This document shows, piece after piece, positions 9,679 through 25,384 of a stretch of 64,000 nucleotides of DNA. Numbering within the stretch: the first letter of the stretch is position 1; each line of letters opens with the position of its first letter. A model generated the notes under the pieces. That model saw only the letters and a list, made by a program, of their open reading frames with translations, did no database searches and was not told the origin of the DNA. Source of the DNA: Malus domestica. Lineage: Eukaryota; Streptophyta; Magnoliopsida; Rosales; Rosaceae. The stretch covers positions 4,910,501 to 4,974,500 of the forward strand of contig NC_091675.1 in assembly GCF_042453785.1 (NCBI RefSeq), written 5' to 3'. The translations under genes were made by a program, and so were the position numbers.

Positions 9679-11519
9679 ATGACGTCAGGTTTTGATCGGT
9701 GGGAGAAAGATCCATTTTTCCCGGCGGCCGAGGAAGTTCAAGATTCCGCCGACAGGTAGCATTTCTCATTGTTCGGCTCTGTTACTCCTTGGGCTCCAAT
9801 TTTACATTTGTCCATCAATTTGTACTTTTTTCCAAATAAAGTTTCAATGTTTCTACGTTTATTGCAATTTTGAATTGCATCTGTAATTTGATAGCTTCCA
9901 GCTCATTTGAATCAAATCCCATCTTTGGGCAACGTTCAGCAGATTTTTTTTCGTTTTGGTCCCAATTAATTAGAATTCATGAATTACGATTTAATGTTCT
10001 ATTGTTTTCCTCCACATTTCGTCAACATTTACAATTTGTTCCTAAACCCATTGAGTAATCGTGTTTATCCGGATGTGTTTGCTTTTAAAACCCGAATTGG
10101 GGAATTGGGGTTTTTGTCTGCTCTTGTTCTTCAAATGCAATGTGCATTGAATGCTGAGGATGATAAGTTTTTGTTGTAAATGGTATGTTAATTTGTTTTT
10201 TATGTGGTTCTGAAGGATGGAATCTACACATCGAACATGGATCCACGCCAGGAAAGACGCTTCCAGTATGTGGGATCCCGAGGAACTTGGCAGGGATCTT
10301 CGTACAACTCTTGGAACTACCAAATGGCAGGTCCTCTTCTTTCTATGCCCCCTCAGCTATGGCTGTTGCCCTTTAGGCTACATTATGAATTGGTATTACG
10401 CCCGTATCAGTGTAGTGAATAATTGTTTGAAATTTTGGTGGCAATGCAGTTGGAGGAGTTTGTACGAGCAGTCAGGTCAAGTTATGCGAGAAGGTCATGT
10501 GAAGACGCAAGAGACAGGCACCATCAATTCATTGTTGCCATCGAGGAGCAGGTTTCCAAAATTGAAAAATCGTTAAAGGAGGCTGCCCTTTCTGAGGGCA
10601 AGGCTACTCAACCTTGGGTGCGTTTGGATGAAGGGGAGTGCAATGAACTAGCGTTTTTTCTTTCTGGGCCATCTGCATCTGAAGAGAAAGTTATTGCCAA
10701 GGGTAACGACAGGGATTCTGAAAACCCACGAGTGACAGATGGAGATACGGCACCAGGTAGTTCGAAGAACTCATGTGGTTCAAACGAGCGGGGCTCCCAG
10801 AAGACTAGGGAGGAGAAACCACATGGGCATAGGAGGACAGCTAGCGCTAGTGCTGACATTGGTGCCTTGAAGATTGCAGTTTTCGACGATGGATACGTAC
10901 CAAGTTCTTCTGCTATGATGGTTGAGCATCCTGTACGAAAGATTCCAAGTATGTCTGGGTTTCTCAGTTCCATGGAAACCGCATCAAAGTTGAAGTGGTC
11001 AAAGAATGGTTTTAGGAAGTGGAAGGCAGTGGACCGTCATGAAGACGCTGATGCTGCATTGTTGCCATCTACTCAGTTGACCAGGGTATGTATGCTTTAC
11101 TCCTTTGATTTAATTTACTACGAGACCTTACATCCTTGGCATTGTGTTACTAATGATTAAAATTCTTGTTTTCCGTTTAGGGCGTCAATGCTTGCTTTGA
11201 AAAAAATAAGAGTTGTTTGGATAGTTGCGATGAATGTTACGATAAACCATTGTATGGCTGGTACGGAGCTATTCAAAGACAACTTCAAAGGTCTCAGTAC
11301 CACATGCAATATAGTTGGCCTGCCCGCATAGCTCTTTGGATTGTTATTCTCCTTTTCTTGATTGGTAAGCTTCACAAAACCCTGCCAATGTTGAGATGCA
11401 GTTTGGACATGAATGTTGTCCGAATAGCTTTTATGCGTTGCTTATCCAGCTAAATGTTTGTATTCATGAGTTTGGCATTTTCGTTCTTTGCAGTTTTAAT
11501 TGCATTGCGTGCGATCTGA
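9679..11519 (+). CDS. Syntaxin-6 N-terminal-domain (t-SNARE-like) protein, 5 exons
   Basis: The spliced CDS is 9679-9755, 10216-10330, 10450-11085, 11181-11364 and 11494-11519. All introns are GT-AG, all phases join, and the product is 345 aa. The N-terminus (MTSGFDRWEKDPFFPAAEEV, then STHRTWIHAR and DLRTTLGTTKWQLEEF) has the features of the syntaxin-6 N-terminal helical domain, which acts in endosome/Golgi membrane fusion. The middle is a charged, low-complexity linker with SASADIGALKIAVFDDG. The C-terminus has a Cys-rich segment (NACFEKNKSCLDSCDECYD) and one membrane span (ARIALWIVILLFLIVLIALR), so it is tail-anchored. A classic SNARE heptad motif is not evident, as in the Arabidopsis homologs annotated Syntaxin/t-SNARE family. 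The start is set by the conserved WEKDPFF region right after the first ATG. Confidence 0.85.
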
Positions 11520-12011
11520 GCTGTGGTAGATCACGACAGCGCAAGGAGAAATCTGTCAATCGATGGACATAGAAGTAGGAATATTGTGTTCAAATGAATA
11601 CTTTATTTTCACACATTGTTGAAGTGCCAAGCGGAGAGCACAACCCTAGAGAACCTTGAAAGGATTCCACTTTTGTTTTTCTGTTTTCCTCCTCCAATTT
11701 TGATACCTTTGAAGGAGGGAAAACTCTCTTGTATTATACTACAAGCAATATCAGAGAAAGTCGTAAGCCGAAAGATATTCGCAATGTGCTACTGCATCTT
11801 GTAATATAATTTGTTCGTCTTACTTTCGATATGACCAACACACACTTGTCCAAGGTAGAAGCAGCGTTCATTTGGAATCGAGAGAAAGATATTCTAGAAA
11901 CTCAATTGAAGTATTGCATACATCAAACAATCCTCCCCTTTTTCTCTACATTGGCACCCTAAGTCGTCGCTGGCTTGCGTGGCGACGTTAGTTGGGTCTG
12001 CAGTAATGAGT
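11520..12011. other. 3' UTR and intergenic spacer between convergent genes
   Basis: This stretch is the likely 3' UTR of the syntaxin-like gene. It separates its stop from the last TGD5-like exon on the opposite strand by about 0.5 kb. No further coding signal was seen. Confidence 0.4.
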
Positions 12012-13088
12012 TCAGACACGAAAATGATGAGGAAATGGCGTGATGAAGAGCCATAGCGAGGCACGAATGTCCTGGTTGCTTTTCTGTACAGCATCATCAT
12101 GTTCCTTCTTGCCGAAGTCTATGCCCTGGCATGTGACCCCAGATGAATGATACTGACTACGAAAGGCAGTGCCATCAGCTGCTCAATTTATGATCATCCA
12201 ACTATTAGCATGCTTCTGAGGTTTGTGAACAGGGTTAACCGTCTTCAATCGGGAGATTGACACCGTTGAAATTTCTTACTCTGTCTGGAAAGCGGAGAAG
12301 AACCACCTACTATTCCTTTCAGTTAAATTGCCCTCCCTCCAAGAAAAAAGGGATTCCATTGACATCGCGTCAGTCTTGAACAAATGTTCACCCAACTACA
12401 TATGACAGTGAAGAAGCAAGTAGAGGATGAACCAAATGAAATCATCTGCTTACTGTCCCTTCACGAGTCGCTACAAAATTTCATTTTCTTAAAGATAGGA
12501 CAGAGACACCGTTAAAAGACCACAAAAACACAAGATTCACGAAGATGATAAGGTGATCAGAACACCACCACCTCCTCCTCATCCATACTTCAACCATTGA
12601 GAATTGGTCCTTTCAGGAGTCACAATACGCGAACTACACACTTCGAAAGTCTTTTCTTATTTTCTCAAGCACCGCAATTATATTCACTTTTGACACCATT
12701 TGCCTAATGGCTGCACAATATGCATCTAGATGCGTATGTTGTAAACTTGTAACAATTTATAGAAATGCCCAACTAATACAAAACTATGCTGCTACGAAAA
12801 TAAGCACAAAAAACTGTTTCAATTCTTCTAATTCACAGTCCGATTCAAATTGTTATAAAGATTAAACATTTTCACGAAAATGAATTAGAAAATGCAATCA
12901 AGATCAACAGGGAGAAGGAACCAACCTCCGAAACCCCATCCAACGCCGAAACCGCAGCCAGCACCAAATCCTGAAGAAAACGAACTGAATTGGTCACGAC
13001 CTCATCGCACATAAGGATTACAACCCAATAAGCTTCCTGAAATCGTACCGAATCCGACTCCAGCTCCATTGAAGTTGGTAAGCACCAT
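12012..13088 (-). pseudogene. TGD5: TGD5-like chloroplast lipid-trafficking gene, probably missing its glycine-rich middle exon
   Basis: On the minus strand exon 1 (13049-13088) and exon 2 (12926-12970), joined across a 78-bp GT-AG intron, encode MVLTNFNGAGVGFGFGAGCG followed by FGVGWGFGG. This is the N-terminus of TGD5, a small Gly-rich chloroplast-envelope protein needed for ER-to-plastid lipid transfer. A 3' exon (about 12012-12176) reads GTAFRSQYHSSGVTCQGIDF then GKKEHDDAVQKSNQDIR, matching the TGD5 C-terminal region, with a stop at 12012. The Gly-rich segment expected between them is not visible anywhere in 12180-12925, and no good acceptor abuts the 3' exon. The gene is therefore probably broken by loss of an exon. 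From memory, TGD5 (At1g27695) is adjacent to a syntaxin/t-SNARE gene (At1g27700) in Arabidopsis, the same pairing as here. Confidence 0.6.
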
Positions 13089-14469
13089 CGCTGTTTGCAG
13101 GTCGGAACTAGCGATCAAGATTCAGTGTAAATTTAAGTGAATAATAATCAAATTAATCGGGAATTTGAGTGGCCGAAGTTCATAAGAAATCAAGGAGGGA
13201 AATACCTACGAGGCTCCAATAATGGCGACCGGGTCCAGTCGGCCTCAAATGAAGCCCTGCACGGAATGGCTGTACCCCTTGCAGGCTTGGGCCAGCCCAT
13301 GCATTCCTTTCAATAGAACTTCGTAATTTGCTTTTCCCGCCAATAGGCAAAGAAATATTTGAAATTATTACAACTTTTATATAGAAGGATATTGGGTCGT
13401 GCTTATTTCCTCAATTGTGAAAGTCGTTGTCGTACTTATTTCATCAAATGTGAAAGTCCAATCGACGAATCTTTTTACTTTTCATTTATAGTAGAGAATA
13501 ATATTATTAAAATACAGCAATCTAGGTAGAAAATATTATAATTTTTATATACGTCATTCATAAGAAGTACGGGCATGAAGTAGGGGTCCGTACCCCCACA
13601 AAGGAGTCGATTGAACATCTTGGGCATTGGCGGGAATTTTGCCTGCTACAAGCTTTTTTGCAGAAGACCAAGATGCGCCACATGCCAGATCATAAACGCA
13701 TGATTTTGACCAGCTCGATAAGGCATCACGTTAGTTTTCAAGGCCCCGCGTCCCTCAAAATGTTGAGAGGCTTCGTTACTCACCTTTTATGTAAGGAGAA
13801 TATAGGGGAGGAAAGAGAATATAAGTTCGTTTACTGCATCTCAGTCAGCATATAAGTTAGGAACTTATGATTACTATTATTGATTGCATGATTATACAAT
13901 TCTATTTTAAATCTTCATTAGCATAAGGTGTTGTTTAATAACACATATAAGGAAATATGTTGAGCCCTTACATGACGGCATGTGTTTAAACTCCGTCGAT
14001 GACTATCTAACATTTAATCTAACAAAATCTATCGTTTGACAAAAAACACCAAAATAGTCTCGTTATGTGCTTCACCGGCCAGACCGTCAGCCTCATATAA
14101 GGGCCAATGTTGCAACGATTTGTAATTTTGGAGATGCAGTTTGCTAATATATAGACTCGAGGGACCAATTTTCATACATCAAAACTCGAGAGCGCAGATT
14201 TGAATTACCCTAAACTAGGTTTTGATATAATTGGGAGTGGGCTTGGAGCTGGGCCTTAATCTCATCAGAACAAAAGAAGATAAAGTCTCCACGGAAGTGT
14301 TAATACATGGCACAATTAATCATCCGGTGCATAAAGACAATTCCAACCGCAATTCTCTGTGAGTATATGGCGCAGAGATGTTGTAAATCGAAGACTCCAG
14401 GTTAGGAATCCGATCAAAGAATTTGTGGAAGTAATTTACAATTTCTCAGAGAAATCCAAATCCAAGATC
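13089..14469. other. Intergenic DNA upstream of PRISE copy 1
   Basis: No gene was recognised. Near 13285-13310 there is a TGGGCC/GGCCCA-type site (GGGCTGGCCCA on the minus strand), about 200 bp upstream of the TGD5-like ATG and similar to TCP site II promoter elements. The rest is AT-rich and unassigned. Confidence 0.3.
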
Positions 14470-15733
<1,264 letters not shown>

Positions 15734-17587
15734 TCGACTGATGACTGTTTTGAAATAATTTTGTCCTCAATGTGTTGATGGTGGTGTTTGGGTTATGGAG
15801 AGATTTTGTTGTGGTTTTTCTTGCCCTTGTTCTACTTGAAATTCACAATAAATTATACAAAGTTACTTTGTTGAATGTGCTATCGAGCTTCATCATCTTT
15901 TTCTCCTCAAGTTTTTTTAGATGGTTTTCTAGCCTTTGGATTGCATAAATTAAGCTACACGTATATTTTTTGATTCAATCAGATTCATTAGTTAGTAGAG
16001 CTATTCACTTGATCGTAGACATTTCTGAAACATGCTAGAAGGACAACAGTAAAAAGGAACCAAAAAAAAAAAAAAAGAATAGTGAAAATGACTACCAATT
16101 CCAAAATTTTACCCCATTTTGTTTAGACTTTTTAGTTATAATGATCACTGAGATTTGCATAATTCGTTACCTTGTTCCATGATATTTGAAATGAATAGAA
16201 ATAATCCTGAGTTTGTCTATTATTAATTATTTTGATCATTCTATGAAAAATCTCTATTAAATAAAGCTAAAATGACAAAAAATACTTTCAATTTTTGTCA
16301 AATCATTTGGCCATTGTTTATTAAATTGATGATATTTTTGTTATTTTGATCCTTATTTAATATAATTTTATACGGAATGATCAAAATAATTAATGGTGAA
16401 CAAGCTCAGGACCATTTCTATTGATTTCAAATTTCAAGGACCAAAGTGATGAGTTATACAAATCTTAGGGATCATTTTTAACTAAAAAGCTTTTTGTTTA
16501 AGAAATGGAATTGCTAGAGGTTTCTTTTCCGCTCTCTTTTCTCATCATTTATTATACATTTCTGAATGCTTCTAATTCTGAAGTTACCAAACACAAACGG
16601 AAGCAATCTACCATTCAAAAGCCTCATTTCTCAAAGACAAACGTAGATCTATCAATGTAGCCCAAATGGACCCAAATTCTAATCCAAATCTAACGTAATT
16701 AGTAGGAGTCGATTTTAGGTTCTTAATCAACTAATTTGATCACGATTTGAATCACATAACCCATTAGCTTAACGAACCTTGTTGACACGGAAACCATAGT
16801 GGGTCGGTCAAAGAAGGTCAAAAAAATGATTGGATTAAAGCCTAAGGTCTAACCAAGTGAAGAACCAAACGTAGGCCCAATGAGCCCAAAATCCTAGGCA
16901 GGGATCGATCACCCATGGCCCAATTGTCGCGGGAAGTTGGTTGATACGCCTCTGTGCCACCAACTTTACCACGTCGCCTACCAACAACTTGCGTGTAAAG
17001 AAGAATTTACATCAGCTTTCACGTATCGACCCATTCGACCAAGGTGATTCCTATTTTATTAACAAAGAGACATAAGACTTTGCCGAAAAAAAAACAAAAA
17101 ACATAGAGACAGACGATAGGGAGGCAATGACATGCCCGCACAATTATTGATCCCGCTACGAAATTATTTTTATAAATGATATATTACGTGTTTTTATATA
17201 AATTATGTATTTTTTAAATTATTAACATTTTAGAAAATTATTATTAATATTTTAAAATTTTCATTTTACATTACTCAAAAGCGTATTTTTTTCTTCTAAT
17301 TATAAAAAATTTGAAGTGCAAAATAAGATTTTTAGAGTAATAATAATAATTTCTATTTTTTTAATACATATATTATATTATTTATATAGTAACACGTATA
17401 ACTCTGTAAAAAATATCTAAAAGGAAAATTTGGACCCGCAATTTCCAGGAGGTGGTGTACTAGAGACTAACAGTTACACTCTCGGCTGGCATTCATTCCT
17501 CAGCTTTCCACTCCAAAACCATAATCCCCAATTCTTTCATCCATCCAATCTCATCGTCTTCTCTCTCACCACTCCAAATCCAAATCC
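15734..17587. other. Spacer between PRISE copies 1 and 2
   Basis: This is the 3' UTR of copy 1 (AATAAA-like sequence near 15848), then a foldback element at 16126-16490, then unassigned AT-rich DNA (17150-17420 is very AT-rich). The 100 bp before 17588 are pyrimidine-rich and likely the 5' UTR of copy 2. Confidence 0.4.
16126..16490. mobile_element. Foldback MITE with ~120-bp inverted arms
   Basis: The left arm ACTTTTTAGTTATAATGATC (16126) through GATCATTCTATG is mirrored by the right arm ending TTTTAACTAAAAAGC at about 16490, with scattered mismatches. There is no ORF. The target duplication is unclear because the flanks are T-rich. The transcript could form a long hairpin. Confidence 0.6.
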
Positions 17588-18843
<1,256 letters not shown>

Positions 18844-20600
18844 TCGGTTCATGATGGCATCGGTGGATTGGTGATGTTGGTTGTTGGGTGCTGCTGGGTG
18901 CGGGGAAGTGTTTGTTTTGGGTTTATTGTTCATGTTCTATGTGTAAGTTAGCACACTCTAGTGTGTTTTAAGTATGAGAGTTTATGAATGAAATGTGCAT
19001 AATATATTTACGACGGTTGTAACCCCTCTGGCGAAATTGTGTTACGATTTTATATATGACAGTTGTATGGTGAAATTATGTTACGATATTGAAGAATGAA
19101 ACGTTTTTCTTTACTGAGAATGAAGACATAATTTCCATTGGGTATAATTGGTCTTAAAATGTAATGTTTTGACTCGGAGGAATAGTTTCTGGCAGATTGA
19201 GATGTTGTGCTTAAGCAACCCCGCTGCTCTAATACCAAAGCCCCATAGTCATTTACTCAACAAGAGAGTCCGATGCGTCGGCTAACAAAACGGAGAAGCA
19301 GCCCACCACTGACTATAATTCTGGACGGAGATATGTTTAACTTTTTTTGTTGGAGATGACCTAAGCGCACAACTTTAGGCCCTTGATTATACACAACTTT
19401 TTTTTAATTGTAACCATTCAAATTTTTTAATGATTACACCAAAACAGAGAAGTAGCCCACTGCTGGTTGTCTCTCGCCAGCAACCATCAGAGTAGCGACT
19501 AAATTGAAAGTGGATTTGCAAAGAGCTGAACCGATGTGGATCCGGAGTAGCCGCAAGACGGATTCCTGTAGGGTGCAATTATTGCACCGAACCATGACTA
19601 GCTTCATGGACTAAGCTAGACTGATTTAGTGAAGTGTTTGGTGTAGTGTCGGACTAAGAAGCAAGACTGTAATATTATATTATTTTATATTAATTTAATA
19701 TATATCAAATTTTCCTTTCTTTTTTTTCTTTCTAAAATCATCCTTTTTTGACTTCTCCAATCCCTGTTACCTTCATTTTTACTCTGCCTCTCCATCCCCC
19801 TCCCCCTTTTTCCTCATTTTCGTCCCTCCGCCTGTCCCTCCTCTTTCCCTTTTCTCCCCATTTTTGCCCCACCATTTTTTTGTACCAGTCTCTCCATCCT
19901 CATTTTTTTTTCTTTCTCTCGTTTCACCTCTGTATACTGTCCCCTCTCCCATCGTTCTCTTTGAATTTTTTTTTCTTTTTTTTTTTAGATTTGGTACCTG
20001 TATTTTATGGAAAATCACAGTTGGTCAAGAAAAATCACTCAGAGTCATTGCACTTATGCTAAAGTTTTCAATATTGCTGTCGGCAGAAGAATATGGGTCA
20101 CCATGAGACCCGTTTTTGCCGTCGTTCAGGTCGACCCAGATGGCAGAAGACCTCAAATCATTGACCCAGACGCCAAAAGGGCACTAGGTTTACGAGACGA
20201 TGGAGATCTGTGATAGCCGTTTTTTGGTTTGGTTACTGGAGAAATGAGGGTTGATGCTACTCATGCGGGTTCGCGCGACGCTACTTGCAGAAGAGGGAGA
20301 CGGGACTAGCAATCCTGTAGTTTTTGGGGGGCCTCACTAAGACCTCTTAGTGAAGCCTTTAGTGTAGGCGAGTCCGGGCTAGTCTCATTAAGACTAGTCC
20401 CGTATGATAACAAACACCGGACTGGACTAATAGTTAGTCCAATCTAGTCCAGTGATAGTTAGTGAAGGCAAACAAACTCTCCCTTAGTTTCTTGACACAA
20501 ACACGTTATTGATGTTTTCTTGGGCCAATCATGAGTATTTAAAAACACAAGAACATTTGTTACATTATTATCCATTCATATAATTTGCAAGGAGACTCAA
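18844..20600. other. Intergenic DNA with pyrimidine-rich and CTAGTC-rich segments
   Basis: No gene was recognised. 19700-19990 is strongly CT-rich, and the open frames there are low complexity. 19590-19680 and 20310-20480 share GGACTAG/CTAGTCC-type words in opposite orientation, suggesting a decayed inverted-repeat element, but the ends could not be fixed. Confidence 0.35.
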
Positions 20601-20603
20601 GTA

Positions 20604-20954
20604 TTGTCATTACTAGAGTTTTCAAGGCGGACAAGAGGTGTGGGTAACATTCTTTGTGAGCCTAGTCTTATGGCGAAGGCGGAGGCAATACGGGCACGAT
20701 TGGTGGCATGCCTGGATAAAGGGTTTGATGATGTCCAAGTGGAATTGGATTCAAAAGAACTTGTAGATATGATCAGCAGAATCACTCAACCAAACGTTGT
20801 GATTGAAGGTCTTCTATTTGATATTAAGTGTATACAAAAGCAATTGAGGTCAGTAGATTTTATTTTTGCTCTCCGAATCTGTAATCAGGCAGCACATTTA
20901 GTGGCGTCTTTTTGTCTTACGTATGGGAGGATTTTAGACATGGAATTTGTTTGA
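20604..20954 (+). pseudogene. RNase-H-like (RVT_3) domain fragment
   Basis: The frame encodes about 116 residues with AKAEAIRARLVACLDKGFDD, then VQVELDSKELVDMI and NQAAHLVASF. This fits the plant RNase-H-like RVT_3 domain (AEA..A, E.DS..LV..I, N..AH..A). The first catalytic Asp strand is absent and there is no flanking RT, so it is a solitary relic of a non-LTR retrotransposon. AT-rich flanks give no further exons. Confidence 0.5.
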
Positions 20955-21680
20955 GCTAGAGTGGTTGTTCAACACTTTGACTTCTTATGTAAAAGTTTTT
21001 ATTCGAATTTAATAAAATCTTTTCGACAAAAAAAAGAAAAGAAATTGTCATTGTTTTAATATGGATTCAAAATTTTAGTTACTCTTCCCTAAATAGTTAG
21101 TTAATGGGGAAAGATGATCCGAACTTGCATCTCTACTAACATCATTTGTAGAACATTAAACTAGAACTAATTGATACGCACGTTGAATATTACATGTAGA
21201 ATCAAGAAATTAAGACTGTAACGTATGAGCATTGGACAATAAAGAATCTCAATTATGAGTTATACAAATATTTTGTCAAAAGATAAGAAATTTAATCAAG
21301 GATATACTAAGATCAACATATATGATTGGTGATATTTTCTTATCTATTCGAAGATAATTCAAAGAATAAAATTGAATGGACAAACAAGTGCATCTAACTT
21401 TTAGATGTTAAAAAAACCCCGTACAAATTGAAGAAAATTTACACTTATTATCTATTTACACCGCTATTTGTATCATCTTTGTAATAGAAGTAGGGTCCAC
21501 TATGTATGTCTCATCTCTATTAGAGAGACGATACAAATGATGGTACAAATAAAATGTAAGAATAACATTTTTTATTGTAATTACATATGCATGTTATAGG
21601 TACTCTCCCTAGGCTTCATTTTCTTATTTGTACACATGTATATATGAACTCTCTCTATCTCTTCTTCACCATAATACATT
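20955..21680. other. 3' flank of PRISE copy 3, duplicated at 53.0-53.46 kb
   Basis: No gene. The part from about 21340 to 21665 matches 53045-53460, including ATATGCATGTTATAGGTACT and TCCCTAGGCTTCATTTTCTT. The copy-3 segment was therefore duplicated with its 3' flank to produce the PRISE pseudogene. Confidence 0.6.
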
Positions 21681-22994
<1,314 letters not shown>

Positions 22995-23104
22995 TTTGAT
23001 TTGGCTTCAAATTACAAACAGAAGAGATGGAGAAGCGAACAATCGATGTTGATGAGACGATTGAATATTCGACAGCGTTGTGCCTTTCATTGGTGATATT
23101 TCTC

Positions 23105-23116
23105 TCTTTTTATAGA
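23105..23116 (-). promoter_or_regulatory. Candidate TATA box of PRISE copy 3
   Basis: The minus strand reads CTATAAAAAG about 115 bp upstream of the copy-3 ATG at 22994, at a sensible distance for a short 5' UTR. Confidence 0.5.
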
Positions 23117-25006
23117 TGACAAAGGGATCCATCTTTCCCCACATATGACGCAAACTCTTAGCTAGCTATGAGACTATGACCAATATATGGATATTTATCA
23201 TTCATGGGAGTCGGTTGCATGAAATTTCTAATTGACTAGTAATAGTGTATAGATCATCATGTACTTGCACATGGAAATTCTAGAGGCTTCAGGGGCCTCG
23301 TTAATAAACGAGCCTAACCTTGGTGTTTTACTTCATTTTGTCTGGCCCTGATTTCGTTGTGGACGTTCCCATCAACTCTTCGGGGATTGATATATGTAGA
23401 TCTAGCTGATGGATCGAAGATCTAATCGAAACGCGCAAATTAGGCTAATAGAATAAAGCTTTGTAGATTTACTATTAACTATACAACCATAACAAACGGC
23501 ATTGATCCAATAATCTCCTTCATGACTCCCTTTAATCCAATAATCTCACGAAAACTGTCAGCATGCTTGGAAGAGATTAATCACAATATAACAAGCCATA
23601 TTAGAATTGTAATATCATAGTTCCTCTATATGGCTGTCAATATTATAAAGCATGCTGGAAATAATTGCTTCAAAAAACCCATAAATGACACACATCTTCT
23701 CCCTTGTTGAAGCTAACATCATTAGCTACCTCGAGGACCTAGTTTATTTTTTGTCAGTAATGCAAATCCACTGGACCATTAGTATCAGAAACTTTGCATT
23801 CGCCTTACAAACACCAAACTGAAAAATCAAAAGAACCGACAATTCTTTTCATTTTCTTTCGAAAATAATACTTCCTGTGGATGCCACATGTTAGAATTGT
23901 ACAATTAATTTTCTTCTCTTTTGACACACGTATATTGATAAATATCAACGAATCAAAGCGCATTGTCCAATTTCTACAGCTGAGAGAAATGAATGCTGCA
24001 AAACTAAAAGGGGATTAAAACCAAATTAACATCGATAATTCCCACATCATCATGGCATATCAGAATAATTTTCACAGTACATACTCATAATTTCATGTCT
24101 CATGCATGTACACATATATCATCACTATGTGTTTATTGAAAACAACTGTTTTAAGGCCATCTTGAACCAAATGGTCCAGAAGCGCAGAGGGCCGAAAATA
24201 GCCCGAAAACCATCTCCAACTGAGGGATAGGCCAGAGGGCTCGTGGGCCCCACACAATCTAAAAGGGCCAAAGGGCTGGCCCAATCCAGCCAGCAAGCCC
24301 CGAGCTGGCCAGAAATGTGACCATTCCTGTCGGATATAACCGACAGAAATATAGGCCAAATTGTCAAATGCAACGACTAGCTGACGTCAGCTAGCAGTTA
24401 TTTTTTAATATTTTTTTACAGTTTTATTTATTTATTTTTATTTACAAATTTTTTTTAACTTCTATTTTTTTTTCTATAACTTCCTATAGCTTCTATTTTA
24501 CAAAATTTGTTTCATATTTTTTTAAGGGGTGTTTAGATTTAAATGCCTCATTGTTCTATTTGTTAGATTAAACATCTATACCTTCTAGAATTTTTATTAA
24601 ACATTTTCCTACATTTTAGGTGCCAAATATATTATAAGTAGCATTTTTTTAATGCAAAATTACACAATTTGCCATATATATAATGTACCAATTAGCTAAT
24701 AGTTATCCAAATCTCCTAGAATCTAGTAGAGACGTATGTTTTAAAAATCTAAAAACATATCAAATTTGACTTATTTATGCTTCTAACATGATATATATTT
24801 ATGTTCTTTCACGATCATTTTACAATTTTTTCGTGCCATTTCTTTTCTGTAAGTTGATACTCTTCCATCCTCCTTTGTGAGTCATGTTTATTCCCTTTCT
24901 ATTTTCATTTGATGCAAACCTCTTGATTTGAGTATTCGTACCGCGGTACATTTGGAAAATAGATTTTTCTAGTGGTAGATGATATGGGGTATGTTTCCAT
25001 TTAGTA
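23117..25006. other. AT-rich intergenic DNA
   Basis: No gene was seen. 24140-24400 is a GC-rich block (GGCC-rich, ending in an 18-bp palindrome centred on TGACGTCA at 24377-24394) that looks like one half of a small transposon. The rest is AT-rich and unassigned. Confidence 0.35.
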
Positions 25007-25178
25007 TTGGTACATTTCTAGCCGATATGTTGGTACATTTTAAGTTGGCATGGGTTCATTTCATATCAGCATTGGTACATTTCAATTTGGCATTGGTACA
25101 TTTCTAAACGATATGTTGGTACGTTTCAAGTTGGCATGGGTATATATCCTATCAGCATTGGTACACTTCAATTTGGCA
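25007..25178. repeat. 86-bp direct repeat, two copies
   Basis: Two units starting TTGGTACATTTCTA (about 25007) and TTGGTACATTTCTA (25093) each contain GATATGTTGGTAC and CAGCATTGGTACA. The array abuts the Cassandra-like LTR remnant directly. Confidence 0.75.
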
Positions 25179-25184
25179 TCGATA

Positions 25185-25384
25185 ACTCCGAAGTTAAGCG
25201 AGTTCGTGCAAGAGCAATCTCGGGATGGGTGATCCACTAGGAAGTTCTCATGTGAGTTCCCAGAAACAAAACCGTGAGAGCGTGGTCGGGGCCCAAAGCG
25301 GACAATATCGTGCTACGGTGGAGTCGAGCCAGGGATGTGGTGGGGGCCCAGGCTGGGATGTAATAATTTGGTATCAGAGCCAAT
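25185..25384 (+). mobile_element. Cassandra-type TRIM LTR remnant with 5S-rRNA-like segment and tRNA-Met primer site
   Basis: CTCCGAAGTTAAGCG (25187-25200) and GGATGGGTGA (25222-25231) match the internal promoter region (A and C boxes) of plant 5S rRNA. The next 130 bp are the GC-rich LTR tail, followed at 25369-25382 by TGGTATCAGAGCC, the complement of initiator tRNA-Met and so a primer-binding site. This order (5S-bearing LTR, then primer site) is diagnostic of Cassandra TRIM elements. The LTR's 5' half and the rest of the element are missing. The 5S part is diverged and is not a functional rRNA gene. Confidence 0.8.

Noticed and set aside
19748-20106. Pro/Phe/Ser-rich frames at 19.7-20.1 kb
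   Set aside because: Pure CT-tract translations with no conservation signal.
25187-25260. A functional 5S rRNA gene
   Set aside because: Only part of the 5S sequence is present, with many differences, in an LTR context.
25369-25382. tRNA-Met-like sequence
   Set aside because: Only the complement of the tRNA 3' end is present, directly after an LTR, so it is a primer-binding site and not a tRNA gene.
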